Source: a bacterium (GTDB lineage Bacteria > Bacteroidota > Bacteroidia > CAILMK01 > JACPUW01). From it: a stretch of 46,254 nucleotides of DNA. Positions 38,319 through 45,768 of the stretch are shown here, one piece after another (within the stretch, counting starts at the first letter, position 1; each line of letters opens with the position of its first letter). Location: contig WGNN01000109.1 in assembly GCA_016124515.1 (NCBI GenBank), positions 1 to 46,254 of the forward strand. Direction: 5' to 3'. A program made the position numbers and the translations under genes. The notes beneath the pieces are model-generated. The model had not been told where the DNA came from and did no database searches. It saw nothing but the letters and a program-made list of their open reading frames with translations.

Positions 38319-40031
38319 GTGCCCGTAAATCGCAATGCGCTTATCCGTTACAAAACAATAGACAAATGCCTGCAAAACCGCTACAGACGCTGGACATTAG
38401 ACGATTTGATGGATGCCTGCGGCGAAGCACTCTATGAATATGAAGGCATTGATACCGGTGTAAGCCGCCGCACCATTCAGGGCGATATACAAATGATGCG
38501 CAGCGATAAACTGGGCTATAATGCCCCGATTATTGTAAAGGAAAAAAAATACTATTTATACGAAGACCCCGACTATTCAATAACAAATATTCCACTCACC
38601 GAACAAGATCTTGGTAAATTATCGGAGGTGGTGGAGTTTATGAAGCAATTTCAGGGATTTTCGCATTTCAGAGAACTTGATGGCATGGTACAAAAGCTTG
38701 AAGACCATATATATGCGCAAAAAACCAAAACACCGAGTGTAATAGATATAGAGAAAAATGAAAACCTGAAAGGGCTTGAACATTTAAGTACTTTGTATCA
38801 GGCCATCATCAAACAATATAGTTTGAATATTGCCTACCAATCATTTAAAGCGCGTTCGCCCAAGGTGTATCTTTTTCATCCGTATTTGCTAAAGGAATAC
38901 CGAAACCGATGGTTTATTATAGGCTCAGTTGACCAACGTAGCGACATATTGTTTTTGGCACTCGATCGCATTGTTTCCATCACCCGGAGCCATATTCCGT
39001 ACAGAGAAAATCCTGATTTTGATGCCACCACCTTTTTTAAAAATGCCATTGGTGTAAGTGCTTCGCCCGGGGTAAAACCAATTGAAGTGCGGCTGTGGGT
39101 GAGCCAATTGCATGCGCCCTATGTGCTTACCAAACCTTTTCATCACAGCCAAAAGTTGCTTGAGCGCACGCCCTACGGCACGGTAATTTCGTTTGAAGTG
39201 CAGCACAATTTTGAACTTGAAAAAGAAATACTCGCATTTGGTGACGGAGTGAAAGTAATATCGCCGCCAAACTTGAAAAGACGCATTTTGCAGCGGCTCG
39301 AGAACAGTATTGACATTTACAAAACCGAATTGAGCGAAAAGGGAATTTTTGCCGCAAAACAGCAATTGCAACATAGGGGCTATGCCATTGTCAACCATAT
39401 TTATTCGGGAAGAGATTTGCGCAAAATAAGCACCATATTGCCGCCGCCAAGTGCTGCCACCTACGGCCTTAGGCAGTTGTTTCAATCGTATCCTGAATTG
39501 CTGAAATTGGTCTTTAACGAAAACCTGAAAAAACTGGTAAATGCCATTGATCCAAAGGCTTTTGTGGTAAAATCAATATACTTTGACAAGCCTGCCGAAG
39601 CCAATTGCTTTGTGCCCTGGCACCAGGATATTCCTATTAATGTTAAAGAAAAATTGGCACAGGAAGGGTTTGAAAAATGGACCTTCAAAAATGGAATCAA
39701 CAGTGTGTGGCCGCCGATAGAAGTAAACCACCAAACTTTCACTGTCAGGATTCACCTTGATAAAACGAATGAGCTCAATGGTGCCTTAAAGGTTTTGCCC
39801 GGCTCGCACAAAAAGCGTTTTACCCATGACGAACAAAAATTGATTACCGATAACAGCGAGGCGGTTACTTGCGAGGTGGAGGCTGGAGGCGTAATGCTGA
39901 TGCGGCCATTATTGTTGCATAGCAGCGACAAATCGCGCACACAGAAAAAGCGGCGTGTCATTCATATCGAGTTCACTTCGGTGGAGCTGGACGGGTCTTT
40001 GGAATGGTTGGAGAGGGTGGGTTTTCAGTGA
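38319..40031 (+). CDS. WYL transcriptional regulator fused to a phytanoyl-CoA-dioxygenase-like (Fe(II)/2OG) domain
   Basis: GTG at 38319 (PVNRNALIRYKTIDKCLQNRYRRWTLDDL, the usual start of Bacteroidota WYL proteins) gives 570 residues; TTG at 38301 is possible. A helix-turn-helix (about 10-75) is followed by a WYL domain (about 130-220: YLFHPYLLKEYRNRWFIIGSVD, ILFLALDRIVSI) and the C-terminal WYL extension to about 335 (FGDGVKVISPPNLKRRILQRL). A complete PhyH-type domain then follows (about 345-560): iron ligands H435 and D437 in PWHQDIP, H534 in LLLHSSD, and Arg 545/546 in KKRRVIHIEF for 2-oxoglutarate. WYL regulators sense nucleic acid or nucleotide-like ligands. The attached dioxygenase would be a sensor, or an enzyme acting on the signal. 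Confidence 0.85.
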   Translation: MPVNRNALIRYKTIDKCLQNRYRRWTLDDLMDACGEALYEYEGIDTGVSRRTIQGDIQMMRSDKLGYNAPIIVKEKKYYLYEDPDYSITNIPLTEQDLGKLSEVVEFMKQFQGFSHFRELDGMVQKLEDHIYAQKTKTPSVIDIEKNENLKGLEHLSTLYQAIIKQYSLNIAYQSFKARSPKVYLFHPYLLKEYRNRWFIIGSVDQRSDILFLALDRIVSITRSHIPYRENPDFDATTFFKNAIGVSASPGVKPIEVRLWVSQLHAPYVLTKPFHHSQKLLERTPYGTVISFEVQHNFELEKEILAFGDGVKVISPPNLKRRILQRLENSIDIYKTELSEKGIFAAKQQLQHRGYAIVNHIYSGRDLRKISTILPPPSAATYGLRQLFQSYPELLKLVFNENLKKLVNAIDPKAFVVKSIYFDKPAEANCFVPWHQDIPINVKEKLAQEGFEKWTFKNGINSVWPPIEVNHQTFTVRIHLDKTNELNGALKVLPGSHKKRFTHDEQKLITDNSEAVTCEVEAGGVMLMRPLLLHSSDKSRTQKKRRVIHIEFTSVELDGSLEWLERVGFQ

Positions 40032-40104
40032 TGATTTGATGTGCTGCACTTAATAGAACGCAGTCATGAAATGAGCCGTAATAGTCAAGATAGCAGATGT
40101 TGGC

Positions 40105-40503
40105 CTATTTACGAGCTGCCAATAGTTCGTTTATTTTACGGTTTAGATTGCTATTTTCCTTATACAAGGAGAGCAATTCATCATTTTTACGATTCAGATC
40201 CTGTTGTGCTTTGTGATACATTTCCAAGTACTTATTACGTTCTTTGAGGAGTTCATAGCAGCGTGCATCAGATGCAATGTATTGTACGATTTCCTCACGG
40301 ACTTCCATGGCCACATCCGGGTCTTCACTAAAAGTTTCGCCAATGAGTTCACCCACCTGACGAAGATATTTTGGGTTAAGATCAGGAATTGTAAACCAAC
40401 GATACATTGTAGTTCTGCTTATATCCAGTTGTTTACAAAGATCTTGTATGCTTTTACCTGACTTTCGAATTTTTTCTTCAAGTAGTTTTCCTTTATGTAC
40501 CAT
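40105..40503 (-). CDS. Small HTH protein with C-terminal coiled coil
   Basis: 132 residues. The N-terminal 45 residues form a helix-turn-helix: LLEEKIRKSGKSIQDLCKQLDISRTTMYRWFTIPDLNPKYLRQVGELIG. The remainder is predicted coiled coil (ELLKERNKYLEMYHKAQQDLNRKNDELLSLYKENSNLNRKINELL), with leucines at heptad spacing. This layout is common for small phage-like or autoregulatory repressors. It is divergent from a small unknown gene (40609), and the 105-bp region between them has an inverted repeat and a palindrome fit for a dimeric regulator. It is convergent with the WYL-PhyH gene. Confidence 0.7.
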   Translation of the reverse strand: MVHKGKLLEEKIRKSGKSIQDLCKQLDISRTTMYRWFTIPDLNPKYLRQVGELIGETFSEDPDVAMEVREEIVQYIASDARCYELLKERNKYLEMYHKAQQDLNRKNDELLSLYKENSNLNRKINELLAARK

Positions 40504-40517
40504 TTCAGCACAAAGGT

Positions 40518-40571
40518 TGTAGTAAAAAAGTGTACAGATATGTTCAATTAATTGTTGCTATTTTGACTACA
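40518..40571. promoter_or_regulatory. Inverted repeat and palindrome between divergent small genes
   Basis: TGTAGTaAAAA (40518-40528) and TTTTgACTACA (40561-40571) form an imperfect inverted repeat. The 10-bp palindrome CAATTAATTG (40545-40554) lies between them. The position between 40503 (minus) and 40609 (plus) suggests operators for the HTH protein. Confidence 0.4.
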
Positions 40572-40608
40572 TATATTACATTTGATTGTGAATTGGTAAT
40601 TTAAACCT

Positions 40609-40854
40609 ATGTGCAATTTACCAGGCTCAATTGACCTCTCGTTAGAATTGATGAAGCTGTCCGTAAGAGCGGGCAGCTCATCTTTATACCAAAAGGCTGC
40701 AAAAAGGCTGCAGGACAAACTACTCTGGACTCCTAAGAAATTAAATCGGATACTTAGTGGAGCTGATGAGCTTGATGAAATGGAATTTGTTATTGTAAAA
40801 CAAGAACTTATTCTTATTAAAAGGGACGAAAACCTAGTTGCACATAAGATGTAG
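40609..40854 (+). CDS. Small unknown protein, possible partner of the HTH gene
   Basis: 81 residues: SIDLSLELMKLSVRAGSSSLYQKAAKRLQDKLLWTPKKLNRILSGADELDEMEFVIVKQELILIKRDEN. The helical middle and the TPKKLNRILSGADELDEMEF stretch recall a helix-turn-helix of the kind that decides which operator is bound, but I cannot assign a family. Divergence from the HTH gene and shared operator-like sequences suggest a two-gene switch or a toxin-antitoxin-like pair. This is a weak inference. No ribosome binding site is obvious. Confidence 0.45.
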   Translation: MCNLPGSIDLSLELMKLSVRAGSSSLYQKAAKRLQDKLLWTPKKLNRILSGADELDEMEFVIVKQELILIKRDENLVAHKM

Positions 40855-41001
40855 CTAATGTAACACTAAATGCATTTTACTCAATACCCAGTTAAAATTC
40901 TTCGTGATAGGGTGAGAGAAGAATCTTAGTCTTATGTATGGCAAAGGTTCTTAGTATTTCCTATTCTGCATGAAGTGTTCATTATGTGACATTTTGTATT
41001 G

Positions 41002-41041
41002 CCCTATATGGTTTTGAAAACGATGGTACAACCATATAGGG
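41002..41041. repeat. Perfect 12-bp inverted repeat with 16-nt loop
   Basis: CCCTATATGGTT (41002-41013) and AACCATATAGGG (41030-41041). There is no T tract after it on either strand, so it is not a typical terminator. The rest of the 40855-41114 region shows nothing recognisable. Confidence 0.7.
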
Positions 41042-41114
41042 TGTTTACATAACCTTTCACAATGAAGATTTGAAAGTATGATCTTTAATTGCTCCGACAA
41101 AATTATACAACAAA

Positions 41115-41156
41115 CAAAAAAGCGCAACCACTTATTCAGTTTGTTGCGCTTTTTTA
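41115..41156 (-). terminator. Bidirectional intrinsic terminator after tRNA-Ser(GCT)
   Basis: AAAAAAGCGCAAC and GTTGCGCTTTTTT form a 13-bp inverted repeat with T tracts on both strands, 3 bp beyond the 3' end of the tRNA on the minus strand. Confidence 0.85.
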
Positions 41157-41158
41157 AG

Positions 41159-41244
41159 CGGAGAGACAGGGACTCGAACCCTGGCACCGCTTGAAGGCGG
41201 TGACGGATTAGCAATCCGCTCCATTACCACTCTGGCACCTCTCC
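41159..41244 (-). tRNA. tRNA-Ser (GCT anticodon)
   Basis: On the minus strand the acceptor GGAGAGG pairs with TCTCTCC and the discriminator is G73. The anticodon loop is TTGCTAA (anticodon GCT). A long variable arm (CACCGCCTTCAAGCGGTG) and T arm CAGGG-TTCGAGT-CCCTG are present. CCA is not encoded. Confidence 0.95.
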
Positions 41245-41346
41245 TAAAACGGAGCGCAAATGTAATTGCTCAGTTCGCTAACCGCAAAATAAAAATGCCG
41301 ACTATTTTCATTTTTTTTCTCGCGGGCTTGCAAAGCAGGGCTACTC

Positions 41347-41354
41347 TATATTTG
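41347..41354 (+). promoter_or_regulatory. Bacteroidota-type -7 box for the ABC transporter operon
   Basis: TATATTTG matches TAnnTTTG exactly, 17 bp before the ATG at 41372. A TTG at 41329-41331 is somewhat close for a -33 element. Confidence 0.5.
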
Positions 41355-41371
41355 TGCAAAATCAAAATTCG

Positions 41372-43093
41372 ATGCGAACTGGAATTTTAGTCTTACTTCT
41401 TGGATGCTTCATGTACGCCTGCGGACCCGATTCTGCTGAAAATAAGGAGCGAAATGTGGTCGTGAGCCATATTCTCAATATTCCTGAAACCCTGCATCCG
41501 GTAAGTAACCACACACAAGAGCGCCTCGAAATTTTCTCCTACATTCATGGCTACATGGTGCGCGAGGATATCATTAGCCACGATTTGGTTCCGGAGGTGC
41601 TGGCCGAAATGCCGCAGTTCAACAAAACAAGTACCTCGTACCGCTGCAAGGTGAACCCCGCAGCCCGCTTTGACGATGGCTCTGAAGTAACAAGTGCCGA
41701 CATCGCTTTTAGCATTAAGGCCAATTTGTGCATGGCGCTTAATGATGTGATAAGCCTGAGTACCTTTTATAACATGAGCCGGGTAGAAATAATAGATCCG
41801 CACACCTTGGATATTTTTTACGAAGAAGCCAACATTGACGATGTATATATGATGAGTGAATACCCTGTGTTGCAGGCATCATTTTACGACTCGGCCAATG
41901 TGCTGGGTAGTTTTTCGTTTGCGCAGATGAAGCAGCATTACGATTCGCTCAAAACGCCTTCCCTGCAAGAATGGGTCAACGTTTTTATGAGTGCAAAATA
42001 TGGTACTGAGCTCGACAATATAAATGGTTTGGGTGCTTACAAAATTGTAAAATGGGACGAAAGCGGTGTGGTGCTCAGCAAAAAAGAACAAGTGTGGCAG
42101 CAAGACAATGGCTATGCGTTTGCGCACAACGTGGTTGACGATATCGTTTTGAAATATTCTGCCGACTATACCGCACGTATGCTCGATTTGAAAAACCATT
42201 TGGTGGATGTGAGTATGGGCTTCAACAGCAAAGAATTGGCAGAATTGACAAGCGATACCAATATTACCAACCATTATAATGTGAATATGGAGCCGCTCTA
42301 TTCACACACACTTATTGCGCTCAATTTGCGCCCTGATGTGTCGCACCGCACTCCTTATTTTGCCGATCCTTTGGTGCGAAAGGCGCTTGCCCACCTAATA
42401 CCGATAGATTTGGCTATGGAAAAACTGTCAAACGGTACGGCTATTAGAGTTACTAGCAGTATTTCGCCAAACAAGGCTGAGTATAATAGAAACCTGACAC
42501 TCTACGACTACAACAGAGAAACCGCCTTGAAACTTTTGGCAGAAGCAGGCTGGACCGATAGCGATAATGATGGCGTACTTGATAAACTAATTGATGGCAA
42601 AAAATCCAAATTGAGTCTAGTTTTCCTTTGTCCGCCCGCCCCCTTGTTTCAGGCGGTAGCGCGTATGTTTTGCGATGGCATTAGAGAAGCAGGTATAGAG
42701 GTAACACTCGAAAGCCCTGAAAACTGGCGCGAAGTGCTTATGAAGGAACATAATTTCGATTGCTTCTTGTTCAGCATCAACAATTCACCCGGCCCAAGTT
42801 ATCCTTTTCCTTTGTTCGACTCGGAAGAATTCCCCATGGGAAATAATTTTTCAGGTTATGAAAATCCGGTGGTTGACTCATTGATGGGAGAGGCGTACCG
42901 CACTTTTGACTTGGAAAAAAGAAAGAAAATGCTCTTCCGAATACAGGAGATTTTGCACAACGAACTACCCTACATATATATAAGTACCGGGCGCCGCGGA
43001 ATTTTGGTTAGCAATAAATACAAAAACGTACAATGCAGTGGGGTAATGCCGTTTGTGATGCTCAACAGCCTTGAGTTGAAAACCGATGAATAA
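41372..43093 (+). CDS. Peptide ABC transporter substrate-binding lipoprotein (SBP family 5)
   Basis: The ATG at 41372 gives 573 residues. A GTG at 41354 overlaps the -7 box and is rejected. The signal sequence ends in FMYAC, a lipobox, so the protein is membrane-anchored. The SBP_bac_5 fold is shown by ETLHPVSNHTQERLEIFSYIHGYMVRED, FDDGSEVTSADIAFSIK, VRKALAHLIPIDLAMEKL, LLAEAGWTDSDNDGVLDK and LFRIQEILHNELPYIYISTGRRGILVSNKYKNV. Family members bind oligopeptides, dipeptides or similar compounds and deliver them to OppBC-type permeases, encoded by the next two genes. No ATPase gene is in the window. Confidence 0.92.
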   Translation: MRTGILVLLLGCFMYACGPDSAENKERNVVVSHILNIPETLHPVSNHTQERLEIFSYIHGYMVREDIISHDLVPEVLAEMPQFNKTSTSYRCKVNPAARFDDGSEVTSADIAFSIKANLCMALNDVISLSTFYNMSRVEIIDPHTLDIFYEEANIDDVYMMSEYPVLQASFYDSANVLGSFSFAQMKQHYDSLKTPSLQEWVNVFMSAKYGTELDNINGLGAYKIVKWDESGVVLSKKEQVWQQDNGYAFAHNVVDDIVLKYSADYTARMLDLKNHLVDVSMGFNSKELAELTSDTNITNHYNVNMEPLYSHTLIALNLRPDVSHRTPYFADPLVRKALAHLIPIDLAMEKLSNGTAIRVTSSISPNKAEYNRNLTLYDYNRETALKLLAEAGWTDSDNDGVLDKLIDGKKSKLSLVFLCPPAPLFQAVARMFCDGIREAGIEVTLESPENWREVLMKEHNFDCFLFSINNSPGPSYPFPLFDSEEFPMGNNFSGYENPVVDSLMGEAYRTFDLEKRKKMLFRIQEILHNELPYIYISTGRRGILVSNKYKNVQCSGVMPFVMLNSLELKTDE

Positions 43094-43096
43094 ACC

Positions 43097-44506
43097 TTGA
43101 AAACAAGAGTAACATACCTCTTAAAGCGGTTGTTGCAATCGCTGCTTGTGGTTGTGCTGCTCACTATTATTACCTTCAGTTTGTCGCTCAATTCGCCTAC
43201 CGATCCGGTGGATGTGTGGCTGGGTCGTGGCGATGATATTGGAACCAAGGGAAATGCCGAACAGCAATGGCAGCAAAAAAAACGTATAAGGCAACAGTTG
43301 GGTTACAACTTGCCGGTGTTTTACCTACAGTTGTGCCCTGCTACCTTTCCTGCAAATTATTATTTAATCAACGATCCTTCCTTGCGTTCCCTGTTTAAAG
43401 AAGCATGTTATGATGGTTTTTCGGGTCGTGTTTTGTTGCCCTATTTCAGGCAATTTGAGGAACAAGTGCTGTATAATAAAAACCTGGCTCAAAACCGCGA
43501 AATACAGATTGCAATTCAGCAATTTGGGATTTATAAAAAATTTACTGAGCATGAGGCCTTTTTAACGCATATAGAAAAGCTGGTTGGTGAAGAGGAAAAA
43601 ACAGGCATACACAATTTGATTGAAATGCTCCACACTGCGTATATGCAAAAAAGCCGTTGGAAACAGTTTGTGCCCACATTGCATTTTTACCCAAACAACC
43701 AATACCACATTTGGCTCTTTGGCAATGGAAACGAAAGAAAAGGCATCATACGCGGAGATTTTGGCTTGTCGGTGCAAAACAAGAAAACGGTGTGGAGCCG
43801 CATAGCCAAAGCACTGCCGGTTACCCTGTTATTATCGGCACTTTCTATTGGTATAAGCCTGTTGTTGGGCATTATTTCAGGGCTTGTACTCGGGTATTTT
43901 CAACACAAAAGCTGGACATCAATTTTCAATTCATTTCTGTTTTTATTATACACCATTCCCTCGTTTTGGCTGGCCACATTGCTGCTGGTTTATTTTGCTA
44001 ATCCGCAATATTTCAATTGGTTTCCTCCCGGTGGTTTGCGTCCGGCCAATGACTATTTGCACAGCAATGGTATTGGATGGAGCAGCGTGCCATTTTTGGT
44101 TTTGCCTGTGCTTACGCTTGCTTACCACTCATACGCCGTGCTTACGCGTATGGTGCGCAAAGGAACCGAAGAAGCTATGGATAGCTTGTATATATTTTCG
44201 GCACGCGCGAGGGGACTTTCGGAGCCAAGAATTCTGTTTAAACATGCTGCGCGCAATGTTTTGTTGCCGGTTATTACAGTTACGGCTTCCATATTACCCG
44301 CACTTTTCAGTGGCAGCGTAGTGGTTGAAACCATTTTTGCCATTCCGGGCATGGGGCAGGAATTGCTGAAGGCAAGCCTTAAAAATGACATCAATGTGGT
44401 GATGGCTATTTTTACCATTTCGGCGGTTTTGAGTGTTTTAGGCTATCTTATTTCCGATATTTTATACACCGTTTTTGATCCGCGGATAAAACTACACAGG
44501 CTATGA
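43097..44506 (+). CDS. OppB/DppB-type ABC permease with large periplasmic insertion
   Basis: 469 residues from a TTG start 3 bp after the preceding stop, against about 310-340 for usual OppB/DppB. The first helix (SLLVVVLLTIITFSLSL) and following NSPTDPVDVWLG are normal. After FYLQL (about 80) there is an extra stretch of roughly 140 residues up to GDFGLSVQNKKTVW (220), where the family continues with five helices. The EAA loop is GTEEAMDSLYIFSARARGLSEPRILFKHAARN, and the C terminus SDILYTVFDPRIKL is typical. It forms the membrane channel with the next gene product, whose start overlaps its stop by 4 bp. Confidence 0.9.
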   Translation: MKTRVTYLLKRLLQSLLVVVLLTIITFSLSLNSPTDPVDVWLGRGDDIGTKGNAEQQWQQKKRIRQQLGYNLPVFYLQLCPATFPANYYLINDPSLRSLFKEACYDGFSGRVLLPYFRQFEEQVLYNKNLAQNREIQIAIQQFGIYKKFTEHEAFLTHIEKLVGEEEKTGIHNLIEMLHTAYMQKSRWKQFVPTLHFYPNNQYHIWLFGNGNERKGIIRGDFGLSVQNKKTVWSRIAKALPVTLLLSALSIGISLLLGIISGLVLGYFQHKSWTSIFNSFLFLLYTIPSFWLATLLLVYFANPQYFNWFPPGGLRPANDYLHSNGIGWSSVPFLVLPVLTLAYHSYAVLTRMVRKGTEEAMDSLYIFSARARGLSEPRILFKHAARNVLLPVITVTASILPALFSGSVVVETIFAIPGMGQELLKASLKNDINVVMAIFTISAVLSVLGYLISDILYTVFDPRIKLHRL

Positions 44507-45750
44507 TAAAGAGGTTGTTGCGCACCACTCCGTTGGGTTTCAGGCTGTCGGTTTATTTTGTGTTTTCCCTTATTATAGTTGCCTTGTGCGCGCCGTACCT
44601 TGCCAATGATGTGCCTTATTACATTAGATATAATAACCATAAATATTATCCGCTTTTTAGCGGACAAAAAGTATTGGTGCTGGACAACGGCACAAAAGTA
44701 AGTTGCGATTATAAAAACCTTGCCGCAGTTGAAGGGCTGTATGCCTTGTATCCGCCGGTGCCTTTTTCGCCATTAAAAACCCATATTGGCAGTGCAGACT
44801 ATAAAATGCCGGGTAGCCAAAATGGTGAGAGAACCCATTGGCTGGGCACCAATCAACTGGGCGAAGATACCCTCGCTCGAATGATACACGGAACCCGCGT
44901 ATCCATTCAAGTGGGCCTTATTTCTATGTTGATAGCCCTGGTTTTGGGCTTGGTATTGGGCAGTTTGGCCGGCTATTTTGGCAACCAAGGAATTACCATG
45001 CAGCGACTTCATTTCCTGCTTCTTTTAATGTCAATTATCCCCGCTTATTTTTATGCATTTGTAATAAGAAAATATGTGATTAAACGGGCTTTTGAACAAT
45101 CGAATGAGTTGGCTTTGGTTCAGGTTTTTATAAGTTTACTTGTTTTTGTATTAATAATATTGCTCTTTTGGTGGTTGGGGAAATTACTTTTATCCATTAA
45201 AAAAATAAAAGGTGGTAAATTGATGCATTTGCCACTTGATAATATGATTGGCCGCTTGGTAGAGTTTGTTGACGGATTACCTGTTTTGGTTCTGCTGATA
45301 GTGGTTTCGGTAATCATAAAACCGGGAATTTATTTATTGATTTTGCTGATTGGTTTCACGGCCTGGATTTCAATAGCAAGATACACAAGAGCCGAGGTTT
45401 TGAAAATAAGGCGGTCAGACTATATGCACGCCTGTAAATTGATGGGGATGAGCCATTGGCGAATTATTTTCAACCACTTGTTACCCAATGCTATGGGGCC
45501 TGCCTTGGTGGCCTTTACTTTTGGGGTGGCTTCCGCTATTTTGGCCGAATCATCCTTGTCGTTTTTGGGAATAGGCATACCCGATGATGTGGTAACCTGG
45601 GGCAAGGTGTTGGCCGATGGGAGAGACCATTTCAAAGCCTGGTGGTTGGTTTGGTCGCCGGGTTTGGCTATTTTTCTTTTGTTATTGGCAGTAAACACTA
45701 TTGGACAATATTTAAGAAAAAACACCCATTCAGCCGAAACTCTCCGTTAG
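44503..45750 (+). CDS. OppC/DppC-type ABC permease with inserted helix pair
   Basis: 415 residues (usual length about 290-310); starts in the ATGA overlap with the OppB-like gene. HWLGTNQLGEDTLARMIHGTRVSIQVGL (112-139) is the standard entry to the transmembrane domain. Between SLAGYFGNQG (about 163) and MIGRLVEFVDGLPVLVLLI (248) lie about 85 extra residues with two additional helices (FLLLLMSIIPAYFYAFVI and VFISLLVFVLIILLFWWLG). The EAA loop is RAEVLKIRRSDYMHACKLMGMSHWRIIFNHLLPN, followed by LAESSLSFLGIGIPDDVVTWGKVL. The extra periplasmic part at 38-110 is also long. Confidence 0.9.
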   Translation: MIKRLLRTTPLGFRLSVYFVFSLIIVALCAPYLANDVPYYIRYNNHKYYPLFSGQKVLVLDNGTKVSCDYKNLAAVEGLYALYPPVPFSPLKTHIGSADYKMPGSQNGERTHWLGTNQLGEDTLARMIHGTRVSIQVGLISMLIALVLGLVLGSLAGYFGNQGITMQRLHFLLLLMSIIPAYFYAFVIRKYVIKRAFEQSNELALVQVFISLLVFVLIILLFWWLGKLLLSIKKIKGGKLMHLPLDNMIGRLVEFVDGLPVLVLLIVVSVIIKPGIYLLILLIGFTAWISIARYTRAEVLKIRRSDYMHACKLMGMSHWRIIFNHLLPNAMGPALVAFTFGVASAILAESSLSFLGIGIPDDVVTWGKVLADGRDHFKAWWLVWSPGLAIFLLLLAVNTIGQYLRKNTHSAETLR

Positions 45751-45768
45751 TTTCGCGGTTCTAAACAA

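Noticed and set aside
38319-40031. WYL-PhyH fusion considered as an artefact of a missed stop codon or frameshift
   Set aside because: The junction region codes without a break and both halves are complete with their key residues. I keep it as real, but raw reads were not available.
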